Shown: positions 42,126 to 51,226, numbered from the stretch's first letter. The stretch is DNA of 64,000 bases from Marinibaculum pumilum (GCF_042646425.1 NZ_JBHRTR010000013.1:1-64000); one strand, 5' to 3'. Notes: a model not told the origin generated them from the letters alone. A program made the numbers and translations.

Positions 42126-43205
42126 ATGAACGTTGCCGCGAGACCCGGAACGACGGCGGTGGCGCAGGATGCCGATCCGGAGCGGATCGTCGAACTGACG
42201 GCCGCCGTCAGCGAGATCGCGAAGGAGAAGCTCGCCTCGATCCATGCGATCACCGGCCGCACCCGCATCCTGGCCCTGAACGCGCTGATCGAGGCGGCCC
42301 GGGCTGGCGAGGCGGGCAAGGGCTTCTCGGTCGTGGCCGGCGAGGTCCGCGACGTCTCCGACGAGATCGAGCGGGTCGCCCGGGCGCTGGAGGAGGAACT
42401 GGCGGCCCGCGTCGGGGCGCTGGAGCAGCTGGGCGGCCGGATCGTGCAGCATCTGCGGGGCCAGCGTCTCACCGACCTAGCGCTCAACGCCATCGAGATC
42501 ATCGACCGCAACCTCTACGAACGCACCTGCGACGTGCGCTGGTGGGCCACCGACAGCGCCGTGGTGGCCGCCGTCGCCGATCCGGGCGAGGCGGTGGCGC
42601 GGCATGCCAGTGAGCGGCTCGGCGTGATCCTGCGCGCCTATACCGTCTATCTGGATCTGTGGATCTGCGACAGGAAGGGGCGGGTGGTCGCCAACGGCCA
42701 GCCCGGGCGCTATCCGAATGCCCGCGGCCTGGACGTGTCGAAGGAAAGCTGGTTCCAGTCCTCCATGCGGTCGCGCAGCGGCGACGATTTCGCCGTCGCC
42801 GATATCGGCACCAACCGGGCGCTGGGCGAGGCGCCGGTGGCGACCTATGCGGCGGCGATCCGGCGCGACGGCCGCAGCAATGGCGAAATCCTCGGTGTGC
42901 TGGCGATCCACTTCGACTGGGGGCCGCAGGCGCAGACGGTGGTCGACGGCGTGCGGCTGGCGCCGGAGGAGGCCGACCGCACCCGGGTCATGCTGCTGGA
43001 TGCCAATGGCCGCGTGATCGCCGCCTCCGACGGGGCCGGCCTGCTGCAGGAACGTTTCCCGCTGAAACATGACGGCCGGCAGAGCGGCACCTATACCGAC
43101 GACAAGGGCAATACCGTCGGCTTCCATGTCACCCCGGGCTACGAAACCTATCGCGGGCTGGGCTGGTACGGCTGCATCGTGCAGCGCGGCAAGGGCGGCG
43201 GCTGA
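42126..43205 (+). CDS. Soluble chemoreceptor-like protein, MCP signalling tip plus Cache-like domain
   Basis: A 359-aa protein in reversed order to ordinary chemoreceptors. The N-terminal part (about residues 20-110) carries the MCP hairpin tip, RTRILALNALIEAARAGEAG then KGFSVVAGEVRDVSDEI. This is followed from about residue 130 by a dCache-like sensory domain (VYLDLWICDRKGRVVANGQP, DVSKESWFQ, VMLLDANGRVIAASDG). There is no membrane segment or signal peptide, so sensing would be cytoplasmic. It may dock to a CheA/CheW array or, with such a short signalling hairpin, work as an adaptor. No che genes are nearby. The ribosome binding site GGAAGGGG precedes ATG 42126. Confidence 0.82.
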   Translation: MNVAARPGTTAVAQDADPERIVELTAAVSEIAKEKLASIHAITGRTRILALNALIEAARAGEAGKGFSVVAGEVRDVSDEIERVARALEEELAARVGALEQLGGRIVQHLRGQRLTDLALNAIEIIDRNLYERTCDVRWWATDSAVVAAVADPGEAVARHASERLGVILRAYTVYLDLWICDRKGRVVANGQPGRYPNARGLDVSKESWFQSSMRSRSGDDFAVADIGTNRALGEAPVATYAAAIRRDGRSNGEILGVLAIHFDWGPQAQTVVDGVRLAPEEADRTRVMLLDANGRVIAASDGAGLLQERFPLKHDGRQSGTYTDDKGNTVGFHVTPGYETYRGLGWYGCIVQRGKGGG

Positions 43206-43224
43206 GGACCCGACGGCGCGCGCC

Positions 43225-44496
43225 TCAGGCTGCGATCGCGTCGGGGATCAGCGGGGAATCCGCATCGAAGCGGACACCGCCGCGCAGGCAGAACAGCGGC
43301 CGGACCAGCCGGTCCGCCGTCACCGTCACGCCGCTGTTGTCGGACAGCTGGAAGCGGCCCTCCTCCAGGTTCAGCACGCTGATATCGGCGGCCATGCCGG
43401 GCTGCAGGCTGCCGATCTCCGCCTCCATGCGCAGCAGCTTCGCCGGATTGGCGGTCACCATCGCCACCACCTTCTCCAGCGGCACGCCGAGGTGCAGCAG
43501 TTCCGACATCGCGATGGTCAGGTTGAACGGCGCCACGCCGAAGAACGGGTTGGCGGCGCGCAGGTCGCTGCCGTCCGCGCCCGGCTCCGACACCTGGACG
43601 TTGTAGCCGTGCATGTCGGCGCCCAGGGTGAAGGGCAGGATGCCGGCGTCCAGCACCCGGCGCGCGGCATCGAAGCTGAAATGCGAGCCATGGCCCACAT
43701 CCACCAGCAGGCCGCGCTGATGCACCGCCTCCAGCAGGATCGGATGGATCTCGCCGCTGGCGGAGACGAAGCCGCCCGGATGCCGGGTGAAGGGATGCGC
43801 CAGGATGTCGCCCGGCTCCATGATCGGCACCAGCTCGCGGATCAGCTCGTCGGCGTCCGGGATCGGCGCGGAGTCCGCGGTGGGCCAAAGCTGGCCCAGA
43901 TGGATGTACAGCGGCTGCCCGGTTTCCCGCGAGATCGTCTTGCCGATGCGGATCACGTCCAGGCCCCAGCGCGACTGGCCGCCGATCTCCGCATGGGCCT
44001 TGATGCCGCGGACGATATCGGCGTTTTCCTGCGCCACGCGGATCGTGTGTTCGGCATTCACCCCGCCGGGACCGTAGAGGTCGGGATAGAGATGCCCTTC
44101 CAGACCGCCGACCAGGTAGCAGGAGATGAAGCAGAGCACCCGGCTGTCGGCCGGCCCGGCGACGAAGTGCCGGAAGCCGCCCATGGTCATGCAGCTGGGT
44201 CCGCCCTGGTCCACCAGGGTGGTGACGCCGGAGCGCACCCCGACCAGGTCGGGGTTCAGCCCGAAGCGGCCGGTGACATGCTGGTAGACATGGGCATGGG
44301 TGTCGATCATGCCCGGGATCACCAGCTGCCCGGCCGCGTCGATCCGCTGCCCTGCGGTGGCGGCGGACAGGTCGGGTTCGACCGCGGCGATGCGGTCGCC
44401 CGTGATGGCGATGTCGAAGCGGCCGTTCCGGCCCGCCGCGGGATCCACCAGGGTCCCGTTCGCGATGACGATGTCGTATTGCGGCGCGGCGGCCAT
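43225..44496 (-). CDS. Amidohydrolase/deacetylase-family metallohydrolase
   Basis: A 423-aa cyclic-amidohydrolase-type enzyme. The N-terminal beta sandwich (YDIVIANGTLVDPAAGRNGR) is followed by the metal motif GMIDTHAHVY (His67, His69), a possible carboxylated lysine in GIKAHAEIG, later metal histidines (YIHLGQ, HPFTRHPG) and LGADMHGYNV. The pattern is nearest the amidohydrolase/deacetylase group annotated near dihydroorotase. The ATG at 44494-44496 has AGGGGA 7 bases before. It is divergent from the xanthine-dehydrogenase-type genes over 215 bases, so it is probably part of the same catabolic programme. The substrate is unknown. Confidence 0.88.
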   Translation of the reverse strand: MAAAPQYDIVIANGTLVDPAAGRNGRFDIAITGDRIAAVEPDLSAATAGQRIDAAGQLVIPGMIDTHAHVYQHVTGRFGLNPDLVGVRSGVTTLVDQGGPSCMTMGGFRHFVAGPADSRVLCFISCYLVGGLEGHLYPDLYGPGGVNAEHTIRVAQENADIVRGIKAHAEIGGQSRWGLDVIRIGKTISRETGQPLYIHLGQLWPTADSAPIPDADELIRELVPIMEPGDILAHPFTRHPGGFVSASGEIHPILLEAVHQRGLLVDVGHGSHFSFDAARRVLDAGILPFTLGADMHGYNVQVSEPGADGSDLRAANPFFGVAPFNLTIAMSELLHLGVPLEKVVAMVTANPAKLLRMEAEIGSLQPGMAADISVLNLEEGRFQLSDNSGVTVTADRLVRPLFCLRGGVRFDADSPLIPDAIAA

Positions 44497-44711
44497 CGGC
44501 ACTTCCCCTGCTTTGTCGGCGTGACCGGATGAATGGCACGCCGGAAGCCCGACGTGCGGCCTTTCCGATGACAGTTGTAATACTGACCATTGCAGCTACA
44601 CTTATCTGAAATGCTGTGACGGGGGTCCTGTGCTGTCAAGCGCAAAGGACAGGCATGCAGCCGTCGGTCGCAGGCCGCGCGGCGGCAATAGAGGCCATGA
44701 ATTGAGGGGCC

Positions 44712-47093
44712 ATGAGGGCTGACGCGGAAACAGGGACGGGCCAGCCGTCCGGCAGGGGCATCGGCGCGCGGCTCGCCCGGCGGGAGGATGACCGCTACCT
44801 GCGCGGCCGCGGCCGTTTCATCGGCGATATCCGGCTGCCCGGCATGCTGGAGCTCGCCTTCCTGCGCAGCCCCTTCGCCCATGCCCGCATCCACAGCGTG
44901 ACCAAACCCGACGGGTCGGCGGGCCGCGTCTTCGCCGCCGGCGACCTGGAAGGGGTCACCGGCATCCGCGCCGATTCCGGCCTGCCGGGCTTCCGCAGCT
45001 CGGTGCAGCCGATCCTGGCGGCCGACAAGGTGCGGCATGTGGGCGAGCCAGTCGTCGCCGTCCTGGCGGACAGCCGCGCGACGGCGGAGGACCTGGCGGA
45101 GCTGGTCGAGGTGGCGTTCGAGGAACTGCCGGCGGTGCACGACATGACCCGCGCCCGCGATCCGGGCGCGCCGCTGCTGCACGACCATTGGGATGAGAAC
45201 GCCTTCCTGGAGACGGCGGTCGATATCGGCTTCGAGGCCGCCGCGACAGGCGCCGCGGCGATCGTCCGGCGCAGCTTCCGCACCGCGCGGCAATGCATGG
45301 CGCCGATCGAGGGGCGCGGCTGCATCGCGGTCTGGGACCGGCAGCTGGAGATGCTGACCCTGCATTCCGCCAGCCAGATGCCGCATATCGTGCGCACCGG
45401 CCTTGCCGGCTGCCTGGGCCTGGACCATGGCCAGGTGCGGGTTGTTGCGCCCGATGTCGGCGGCGGCTTCGGCTACAAAGGCGTGCTGCTGGCGGAGGAG
45501 GTCTGCGCCGCCTGGCTGGCGATCAGGCTCGACCGGCCGGTGCGCTGGCTGGAGGACCGGCGGGAGCATCTGACGGCCGGCGCGAACTGCCGCGAGCATG
45601 CCTACGAGATCACCGGCTATGCCGCCGCCGACGGCACCCTGCTGGCGGTCGACTGCGAGGCGATCGTCGATTCCGGCGCCTATTCGCTCTATCCCTTCTC
45701 CGCCTGCCTGGAGGCGGCGCAGGTCGCCTCCATCCTGCCGGGCCCGTACCGCATGGGCGGCTATCGCTGCCGCACCTGGTCGGTCTGCACCAACAAGCCG
45801 CCCATCCTGCCGTTCCGCGGCGTGGCGCGCACCGGCGTCTGCTTCGCCATTGAGCTGCTGCTGGACGCGCTGGCCCGCGAACTGGGCATCGCGCCGGAGG
45901 AGATCCGCCAGCGCAACCTGGTGGGCCCGCAGGAAATGCCCTTCACCAACATCACCAACAAGTATTTCGACTCAGGCGACTATCCGGAGGCGCTGCGCCG
46001 CGCGGTCGAGGCGATCGACATGGCCGGCATCCGGGAAAGCCAGGCGGCGCAGGCAGCCGATGCCCGCCAGCGCATCGGCGTCGGGCTGTCGGTGTTCTGC
46101 GAGCAGGGCTCGCACGGCACCTCCGTCTATCACGGCTGGGGCATCCCGATGGTGCCGGGCTTCGAGCAGGCGACCGCAAGGCTGACCCCCGATGGCGGGC
46201 TGGAGCTGCGGGTCGGCGTGCAGAGCCATGGCCAGAGCCTGGAGACCACCCTGGCGCAGATCGCCTATGAGGAACTGGGCATCGACCCGGCGCGGGTGAA
46301 GCTGGTGCATGGCGACACCGCCTACACACCCTATTCGACCGGCACCTGGGGCTCGCGCTGCATCGTGATGGCCGGCGGCGCGGTGGCCACCGCCAGCGCC
46401 GCGCTGGCCGACCGGGTGCGGCGGATCGCCGGCCACCTGCTGCAGGCGGCGCCCGACACCGTGGTCCTGGCCGACGGCATGGCGCGCGCCGGCGGCGCCG
46501 GGATCTCGATCGAGGAGGTCGCCCGCACCTGGTACCTGAAGCCCCAGCTGCTGCCGCCGGATGTCGACCCGCGCGGGCTGGAGGCGATTGAGGGCTACAA
46601 GACGGTGAAGGACACCGGCACCTTCTCCTACGCCGCCCATGCTGTTGTCGTCCGGGTCGACCTCGACCTCGGCCATGTCGAGCTGCTGGACTATGTGATC
46701 GTCGAGGATGCCGGCACCATGATCAATCCGATGGTGGTGGACGGGCAGGTCGCCGGCGGTGCGGTGCAGGGCATCGGCACGGCCCTGTTCGAGGAGATGC
46801 CGTTCGACAGCTCCGGCCAGCCGCAGGCGGCGACCCTGGCGGACTATCACCTGCCGGTGGCCGCCGACGTGCCGCCGATCCGCATCCTGCACATGGAGAC
46901 CCCGTCGCCGCTGAGCCGCTATGGCCAGAAGGGCATCGGCGAGAGCGGCGCCATCGGCCCGCCGGCGGCAATCGCCAACGCAGTGAACGATGCGCTGGCG
47001 CCCCTGAGGGCGGAAGTGACGGCCGTGCCGATGACCCCGGAGCGGGTGCTGGCTGCCATTGCCGCTGCCGGCCGGGGCGAGGGGAAAGCATGA
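44712..47093 (+). CDS. Xanthine dehydrogenase-family Mo-binding (large) subunit
   Basis: A 793-aa molybdenum hydroxylase large subunit. The N-terminal a/b hammerhead (about residues 17-130) is followed by the Mo-cofactor domain with APDVGGGFGYKG, PFRGVART, QGSHGTSVYHGWG, TGTWGSRC and the catalytic glutamate in QKGIGESGAIGPP (about residue 743). The active-site loop PFRGVARTG is not the form I carbon monoxide dehydrogenase loop, so CO is not the likely substrate. It is the first gene of a large-medium-small operon with 4-base overlaps. The likely reaction is hydroxylation of an N-heterocycle or aldehyde. Confidence 0.94.
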   Translation: MRADAETGTGQPSGRGIGARLARREDDRYLRGRGRFIGDIRLPGMLELAFLRSPFAHARIHSVTKPDGSAGRVFAAGDLEGVTGIRADSGLPGFRSSVQPILAADKVRHVGEPVVAVLADSRATAEDLAELVEVAFEELPAVHDMTRARDPGAPLLHDHWDENAFLETAVDIGFEAAATGAAAIVRRSFRTARQCMAPIEGRGCIAVWDRQLEMLTLHSASQMPHIVRTGLAGCLGLDHGQVRVVAPDVGGGFGYKGVLLAEEVCAAWLAIRLDRPVRWLEDRREHLTAGANCREHAYEITGYAAADGTLLAVDCEAIVDSGAYSLYPFSACLEAAQVASILPGPYRMGGYRCRTWSVCTNKPPILPFRGVARTGVCFAIELLLDALARELGIAPEEIRQRNLVGPQEMPFTNITNKYFDSGDYPEALRRAVEAIDMAGIRESQAAQAADARQRIGVGLSVFCEQGSHGTSVYHGWGIPMVPGFEQATARLTPDGGLELRVGVQSHGQSLETTLAQIAYEELGIDPARVKLVHGDTAYTPYSTGTWGSRCIVMAGGAVATASAALADRVRRIAGHLLQAAPDTVVLADGMARAGGAGISIEEVARTWYLKPQLLPPDVDPRGLEAIEGYKTVKDTGTFSYAAHAVVVRVDLDLGHVELLDYVIVEDAGTMINPMVVDGQVAGGAVQGIGTALFEEMPFDSSGQPQAATLADYHLPVAADVPPIRILHMETPSPLSRYGQKGIGESGAIGPPAAIANAVNDALAPLRAEVTAVPMTPERVLAAIAAAGRGEGKA

Positions 47094-47917
47094 AGCCGGC
47101 ACCCTTCGCCTATGCCGTCGCCGCCGACCTGGATGCCGCCCTGGCACAGCTCGCGGCTGGGGAGACGGCCAAGCCCGTGGCCGGCAACCAGTCGCTGGGG
47201 CCGATGCTGAACCTGCGCCTGGCCCGGCCCGGCCTGCTGGTCGACATCGCCCGCCTGCCGGCCCTGCGCGCTGTGGAGGAGGGTGCGGACGCGGTACGCT
47301 ACGGCGCTGCCATCACCCATGCCGAGATCGAGGATGGCGAGGTGCCGGATGCGACCGGCGGCTGGCTGCGGGCGGCGGCCGCCGGCATCGCCCATCGCGC
47401 GGTGCGAAACCGCGGCACCCTGGGCGGCAGCCTGGCCCATGCCGACCCGGCGGCCGACTGGGCGGTGGTGATGACCGGGCTCTGTGCCACCGCGATCGTC
47501 GAAGGGCCGGAGGGTGCGCGCCGGGTGGCGATGGAGGACTTCCTGACCGGTGCCTATGCCACCACCCTGCGCCCGGGCGAACTGCTGGCCGCGGTGGAGG
47601 TGCCGCGCCCCGGCCCCGGGACGCAATGGGGCTACTGGAAGTTCGTGCGCCAGGTGGGCGAGTTCGCCAAGGCCAGCGCCACCGTGCTGGTCGACCGCGC
47701 GCATGGCCGCCTGCGCTGCACCCTGGGCGCGCTGGGCACCGCGCCGCTGGTCCTGCCGCAGGCGGAGGCCCTGTTGGCGGGGGATTGCACGCCGGCGGAG
47801 GCGGTGGCGGCCGCGCTGCCCGACCGCACGAAGGAGGGGCGGGCGCTGCATGAAGTGGCCCTGGCCCGGGCCCTGTCGCAGGCCGGAATCGATAGTGCGG
47901 GCGGGAGCGGCGCATGA
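47090..47917 (+). CDS. Xanthine dehydrogenase-family FAD-binding (medium) subunit
   Basis: A 275-aa flavin subunit. It has both FAD pyrophosphate motifs of the CoxM/CutM family: AGNQSLGPMLNLRLARP (about residues 32-48) and RGTLGGSLAHADPAADW (about 105-121). The C-terminal CO-dehydrogenase flavoprotein domain follows. Its start and stop overlap the neighbouring subunit genes by ATGA, so the three are coupled. Electrons would pass from Mo through the two 2Fe-2S centres of the small subunit to this FAD. Confidence 0.94.
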   Translation: MKPAPFAYAVAADLDAALAQLAAGETAKPVAGNQSLGPMLNLRLARPGLLVDIARLPALRAVEEGADAVRYGAAITHAEIEDGEVPDATGGWLRAAAAGIAHRAVRNRGTLGGSLAHADPAADWAVVMTGLCATAIVEGPEGARRVAMEDFLTGAYATTLRPGELLAAVEVPRPGPGTQWGYWKFVRQVGEFAKASATVLVDRAHGRLRCTLGALGTAPLVLPQAEALLAGDCTPAEAVAAALPDRTKEGRALHEVALARALSQAGIDSAGGSGA

Positions 47918-49083
47918 CGGCGCAAGAAGCGGCGATCACCTTCACCCTGAATGGCCGTAAGGTGACTGCCAGCGCCGAGCCGCGCACCCATCTGGCCGAC
48001 TTCCTGCGCGAGACCCACCTGCAGACCGGCACCCATCTGGGCTGCGAGCAGGGGGTCTGCGGCGCCTGCACCCTTTTCGTCGACGGCCGGCCGGTGCGGT
48101 CCTGCATCACCCCGGCGATCGCCTGCCAGGACGCGGAGGTCCGCAGCGTCGAGGGCTTCGAGGAGGATGCCCTGATGGCGCGGCTCCGTGCCGCCTTCAC
48201 CCGGCATCACGGCCTGCAATGCGGCTTCTGCACGCCGGGCATGCTGGCGACCGCCTATGACATCGTGCGCCGCATCCCGGATGCCGATGCCGCCCGCATC
48301 CGGCGGGAGCTGTCCGGCAATCTGTGCCGCTGCACCGGCTATGCCGGCATCGTGGCGGCGATCGAAGAGGTGCTGGCCGGCGACCCGCCGGCGGCGGCCG
48401 TGGTGCCGCTGCCGCGCCGCGGGCCGCCGGCGATCCCGTCTGCGCCTGCGGACCAGCCGGCAATCGCCACGGCCGCCGCGCCGGCCGACCGCGCGCCTGG
48501 CCTGCCCTCCCTCGACGCGGAGATCGACGGCGCCGTCCCACTGTCCCGCAGCCTGATCCTGGACGCACCGCCGGACAAGGTCTGGCCGCTGCTGCAGGAC
48601 GTGCCGGCGATGGTCGCCTGCATCCCGGGTGCCTCCCTGGACGGGCCGGTCGAGAATGGCCGCTTCCGCGGCCGCTGCACCGTGGCCATCGGGCCGATGC
48701 GCGCATCGTTCGGCGGCGAGGGCGCGGTGCGCTACGACACCGCCGGCCGCAGCGGCCGCCTGGCGGGCAGCGGGCGCGATGCCGCCAGCCGGTCGAGCCT
48801 GCTGGGCCGTCTCGACTTCGCCCTGACCGCGGAGGCAGGCGGCGGCTCGCGGCTGGTCCTGGACCTGCGCTATCGCCTGACCGGTCCGCTGGCGCAGTTC
48901 GGCCGGCCGGCGATCGTCGAGGGCATCGCCGACCGGCTGCTTGCCGACCTGGCCGCTGCTTTGGCCGCACGGGCGGCCGGCCGCGCACCGCCGGCGGCCG
49001 AGTCGCCGAAGGCGCTCGGCGGCCTGCGGCTTCTGGGCGCGGCCCTGGCCGGCCTGGTCCGACGGGCCTTGCGGCGCGGCTGA
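47914..49083 (+). CDS. 2Fe-2S small subunit fused to a CoxG-like SRPBCC domain
   Basis: A 389-aa fusion. Residues 1-155 are the usual small subunit with plant-type 2Fe-2S (Cys44, Cys49, Cys52, Cys64) and the second 2Fe-2S (Cys103, Cys106, Cys138, Cys140 in CGFCTPG and NLCRCTGY). A Pro/Ala-rich linker (about 160-205) leads to an SRPBCC/CoxG domain (about 210-345: LDAPPDKVWPLLQDVPAMVA, CIPGA). The hydrophobic C-terminal tail (GGLRLLGAALAGLVRRALR) resembles the membrane-anchoring tail of CoxG. In carbon monoxide oxidisers CoxG is a separate protein that helps recruit the enzyme to the membrane. Fusion here would fix one anchor per enzyme. Confidence 0.93.
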   Translation: MTAQEAAITFTLNGRKVTASAEPRTHLADFLRETHLQTGTHLGCEQGVCGACTLFVDGRPVRSCITPAIACQDAEVRSVEGFEEDALMARLRAAFTRHHGLQCGFCTPGMLATAYDIVRRIPDADAARIRRELSGNLCRCTGYAGIVAAIEEVLAGDPPAAAVVPLPRRGPPAIPSAPADQPAIATAAAPADRAPGLPSLDAEIDGAVPLSRSLILDAPPDKVWPLLQDVPAMVACIPGASLDGPVENGRFRGRCTVAIGPMRASFGGEGAVRYDTAGRSGRLAGSGRDAASRSSLLGRLDFALTAEAGGGSRLVLDLRYRLTGPLAQFGRPAIVEGIADRLLADLAAALAARAAGRAPPAAESPKALGGLRLLGAALAGLVRRALRRG

Positions 49084-49150
49084 ATTCGCCGCCATGTTCG
49101 TTTCCGCCGGCAGGGCCGGTTCCGGCAGGACAGAGGGGACGGGAAGGGCA

Positions 49151-49681
49151 ATGGCGGAAGCGAAGATCTTGGCCGGCGAGGAACCGCCGGTCGACGACAT
49201 TGCGGACCCGGAGCCCGGGCGCAGCGACGATCGCCCCTGGCGCCGGGGTGCCCTGCAGCAGCGGCCGGGCTTCCTGATCCGCCGCCTGCACCAGATCCAT
49301 ACCGCGCTGTTCGCCGAGGAATGCGGTGCGGAGAACGTCACCCCGATCATGTATTCCGTGCTCTCCGCCCTGGCCCAGACCGGGCCAGTCGACCAGACCA
49401 CGCTGGCCGCGGCGGTGGCGATCGACAAGACCAACATGGCCGACATCCTGGAGCGGCTGCGCAAGCGCGGCATGATCCGCCGGCGGGTCGCGCCGCGCGA
49501 CCGGCGGGTCCGCCTGGCGACCCTGACCTCGGAGGGCCAGGCCCTGCTGGACCGCCTCGATGCCCGGGCGGAGCGGGCGCATCTGCGCACGGTGGAAGAC
49601 CTGGCCCCGATGGAACGGACCCTGCTGATGAACCTGATGACCCGCATCGTGAACGCGAAGTCGGCGAAGGACGCCGGCTGA
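49151..49681 (+). CDS. MarR family transcriptional regulator
   Basis: A 176-aa MarR-type winged HTH repressor. The recognition helix region is TTLAAAVAIDKTNMADILERL followed by the wing RRRVAPRDRRVRLATLT. Residues 1-35 form a disordered acidic extension. The ATG at 49151 is preceded by GGAAGGG; the longer frame would run back into the fusion gene. It lies 67 bases after the hydroxylase operon and touches the DUF1116 gene (TGATG overlap), so it likely regulates the cluster in response to a small aromatic or heterocyclic compound. The operator was not located. Confidence 0.92.
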   Translation: MAEAKILAGEEPPVDDIADPEPGRSDDRPWRRGALQQRPGFLIRRLHQIHTALFAEECGAENVTPIMYSVLSALAQTGPVDQTTLAAAVAIDKTNMADILERLRKRGMIRRRVAPRDRRVRLATLTSEGQALLDRLDARAERAHLRTVEDLAPMERTLLMNLMTRIVNAKSAKDAG

Positions 49682-50838
49682 TGCCGGCCGCCACGCCGGA
49701 CTCCACGGCCGCGACGCAGCAGAGCTTCGCGCGCCTTCTGGCCGTGGAGCCGGTGCTGAGCCGCATCGCGCCGCTGGCCGACCTGGCCGACCTGCCGTCG
49801 GGTCCGGCCTTGTTCCATGCCGGCCCGCCCTTCGCGGACCCGGCCGACCTGCCCGCCCCGGTCGCCAACAGCGTCGCCGCGGCGGCGATGCACGAGGGGC
49901 TGGCGGCGGATGCGGCGGACGCGCTGCGGGCGGTGGCGGCGGGGCGGATCGCGCTGATGCCGGCCCAGGATATCGGCCTGGTGACCCCGCTGACCTTCGT
50001 CGCCGGGGCCGGCATGTACTGCCTGGAGGTCTCCGACGCGGCCGGGTCGGGCCTGCGCCGCCTCTCGCCGCTGAACGACGGGCCGCTGCCGGACGCGCTG
50101 CGGCTGGGCACCGGCCGGCCGGCGGGCCTGGCGCTGCTGCGGCAGCTGACCGACGGGATCGGCCCCGACCTGGCGCGCGCGCTGGCGGCGCCGCTGCCGC
50201 TGCTGCCGCTGGCGGCCCGCGCCCTGGCCGGCGGCGACGAGCTGCATGGCCGGCTGAACGCCGCGCAGGCCGAGGTGCCGGGCTTTTTCGACAGCTCGCT
50301 GTCGGCGGAGTCCGCCGCCTACCTGCAGCAGGCCAACCAGTTCGTCCTGAATGTCGTGATGGCGATGGCGGCGCTGATGATCGGCGCCGGGGCCGGGGTG
50401 CCCGGCAGCACGATGGTTACGGCCTGCGGCGGCAATGGCCGCGACCTGGGCTGGAAGCTGGCCGGCGCGCCGCAGGACTGGATCACCCGGCCGGCCATGC
50501 CGCCGGTCGGCACGATGATGCAGCAGGGTGCGACCGCGCTGCCGGCGATCGGCGACAGCGCGGTGATCGACGCGCTGGGCCTCGGCGCCGCCTGCCTGCG
50601 CTTCGCGCCGGAGCTGGCCGGCCCGCTGGCCGACCATATCGACCCGGCCTTCCTGACCGCGACCGCTCATGACGCCTATATCGGCGCGCATCCGGCGCTG
50701 CCGCTGGACGGGTTGCGGCTCGGCCTCGACCTGACCCGGAAGCGCGCCTGCCTGGGCATCATGCTGGGGATGGTCGGCGCCAATGGGACCGAAGGGCTGG
50801 TCGGCCGCGGCGTCGCGCCCTGGCCGGCGGACGCTTGA
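49681..50838 (+). CDS. DUF1116 family protein (AllG/YlbE-like)
   Basis: A 385-aa protein with the DUF1116 pattern: IGLVTPLTFVAGAGMYCLEV, GGDELHGRLNAAQAEVPGFF, GAGVPGSTMVTACGGNG and IGDSAVIDALGLGAA. In E. coli the DUF1116 protein YlbE (AllG) is part of the oxamate carbamoyltransferase complex with FdrA (AllF) and a DUF2877 protein (AllH). Neither partner gene is visible here, and this copy is shorter than YlbE/YahG-type proteins as I remember them. Its role here is therefore uncertain, but coupling to MarR beside an amidohydrolase and a Mo-hydroxylase suggests catabolism of a nitrogen compound. Confidence 0.82.
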   Translation: MPAATPDSTAATQQSFARLLAVEPVLSRIAPLADLADLPSGPALFHAGPPFADPADLPAPVANSVAAAAMHEGLAADAADALRAVAAGRIALMPAQDIGLVTPLTFVAGAGMYCLEVSDAAGSGLRRLSPLNDGPLPDALRLGTGRPAGLALLRQLTDGIGPDLARALAAPLPLLPLAARALAGGDELHGRLNAAQAEVPGFFDSSLSAESAAYLQQANQFVLNVVMAMAALMIGAGAGVPGSTMVTACGGNGRDLGWKLAGAPQDWITRPAMPPVGTMMQQGATALPAIGDSAVIDALGLGAACLRFAPELAGPLADHIDPAFLTATAHDAYIGAHPALPLDGLRLGLDLTRKRACLGIMLGMVGANGTEGLVGRGVAPWPADA

Positions 50839-50887
50839 GGCCGGCGTGGCAAGGATGGGTGCGGGACGGGAAGGGCGGGTTCCAGGT

Positions 50888-51226
50888 TCAGCCGGCCGGC
50901 GGCAGCGGCACCAGCGGGTCCGGCAGCAGGATGCGTCCCTCCGCATCGACCTGCACCGCGTAGCGCCGCAGCGGCGGCAGCACCCAGCCGGCACCGCAAT
51001 GCCCGTCGGACACGGCGAAGCGGGCCCGGTGGCGGGGACAATGCAGCCAGCCATCGGCCGCCCGGCCTTCGGCAAGGCGGGCGAACTGGTGCGGGCAGAG
51101 ACCCTGGAACGCCTGCACCGTGTCATCGAGGCGGAGCAGCAGCACGACCTCGCGGCCGACGGCCAGGTCGAGCAGGCCGCTCTCCGGAAAGGCCGCGAGG
51201 GTCGCCACCTCCTGCCAGCCGCTCAT
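50888..51226 (-). CDS. Rieske 2Fe-2S ferredoxin-like protein
   Basis: A 112-aa stand-alone Rieske protein of the dioxygenase ferredoxin/NirD-like size. Ligands are in CPHQFARL (Cys, His) and WLHCPRHRARF (Cys, His). The first box has the plain CPH form, and the spacing to the second is the usual 15-17 residues. There is no signal peptide. It is convergent with DUF1116 and divergent from the phosphoribosyltransferase by 74 bases. It could donate electrons to an oxygenase, but none is adjacent; the PhyH dioxygenase at 57 kb does not need one. Confidence 0.88.
   Translation of the reverse strand: MSGWQEVATLAAFPESGLLDLAVGREVVLLLRLDDTVQAFQGLCPHQFARLAEGRAADGWLHCPRHRARFAVSDGHCGAGWVLPPLRRYAVQVDAEGRILLPDPLVPLPPAG

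Noticed and set aside
44712..49083. Carbon monoxide dehydrogenase (coxLMS) identity
   Set aside because: The large subunit has PFRGVART at the active-site loop, not the form I CODH loop, so CO oxidation is not supported despite CoxG-like and CoxS-like parts.
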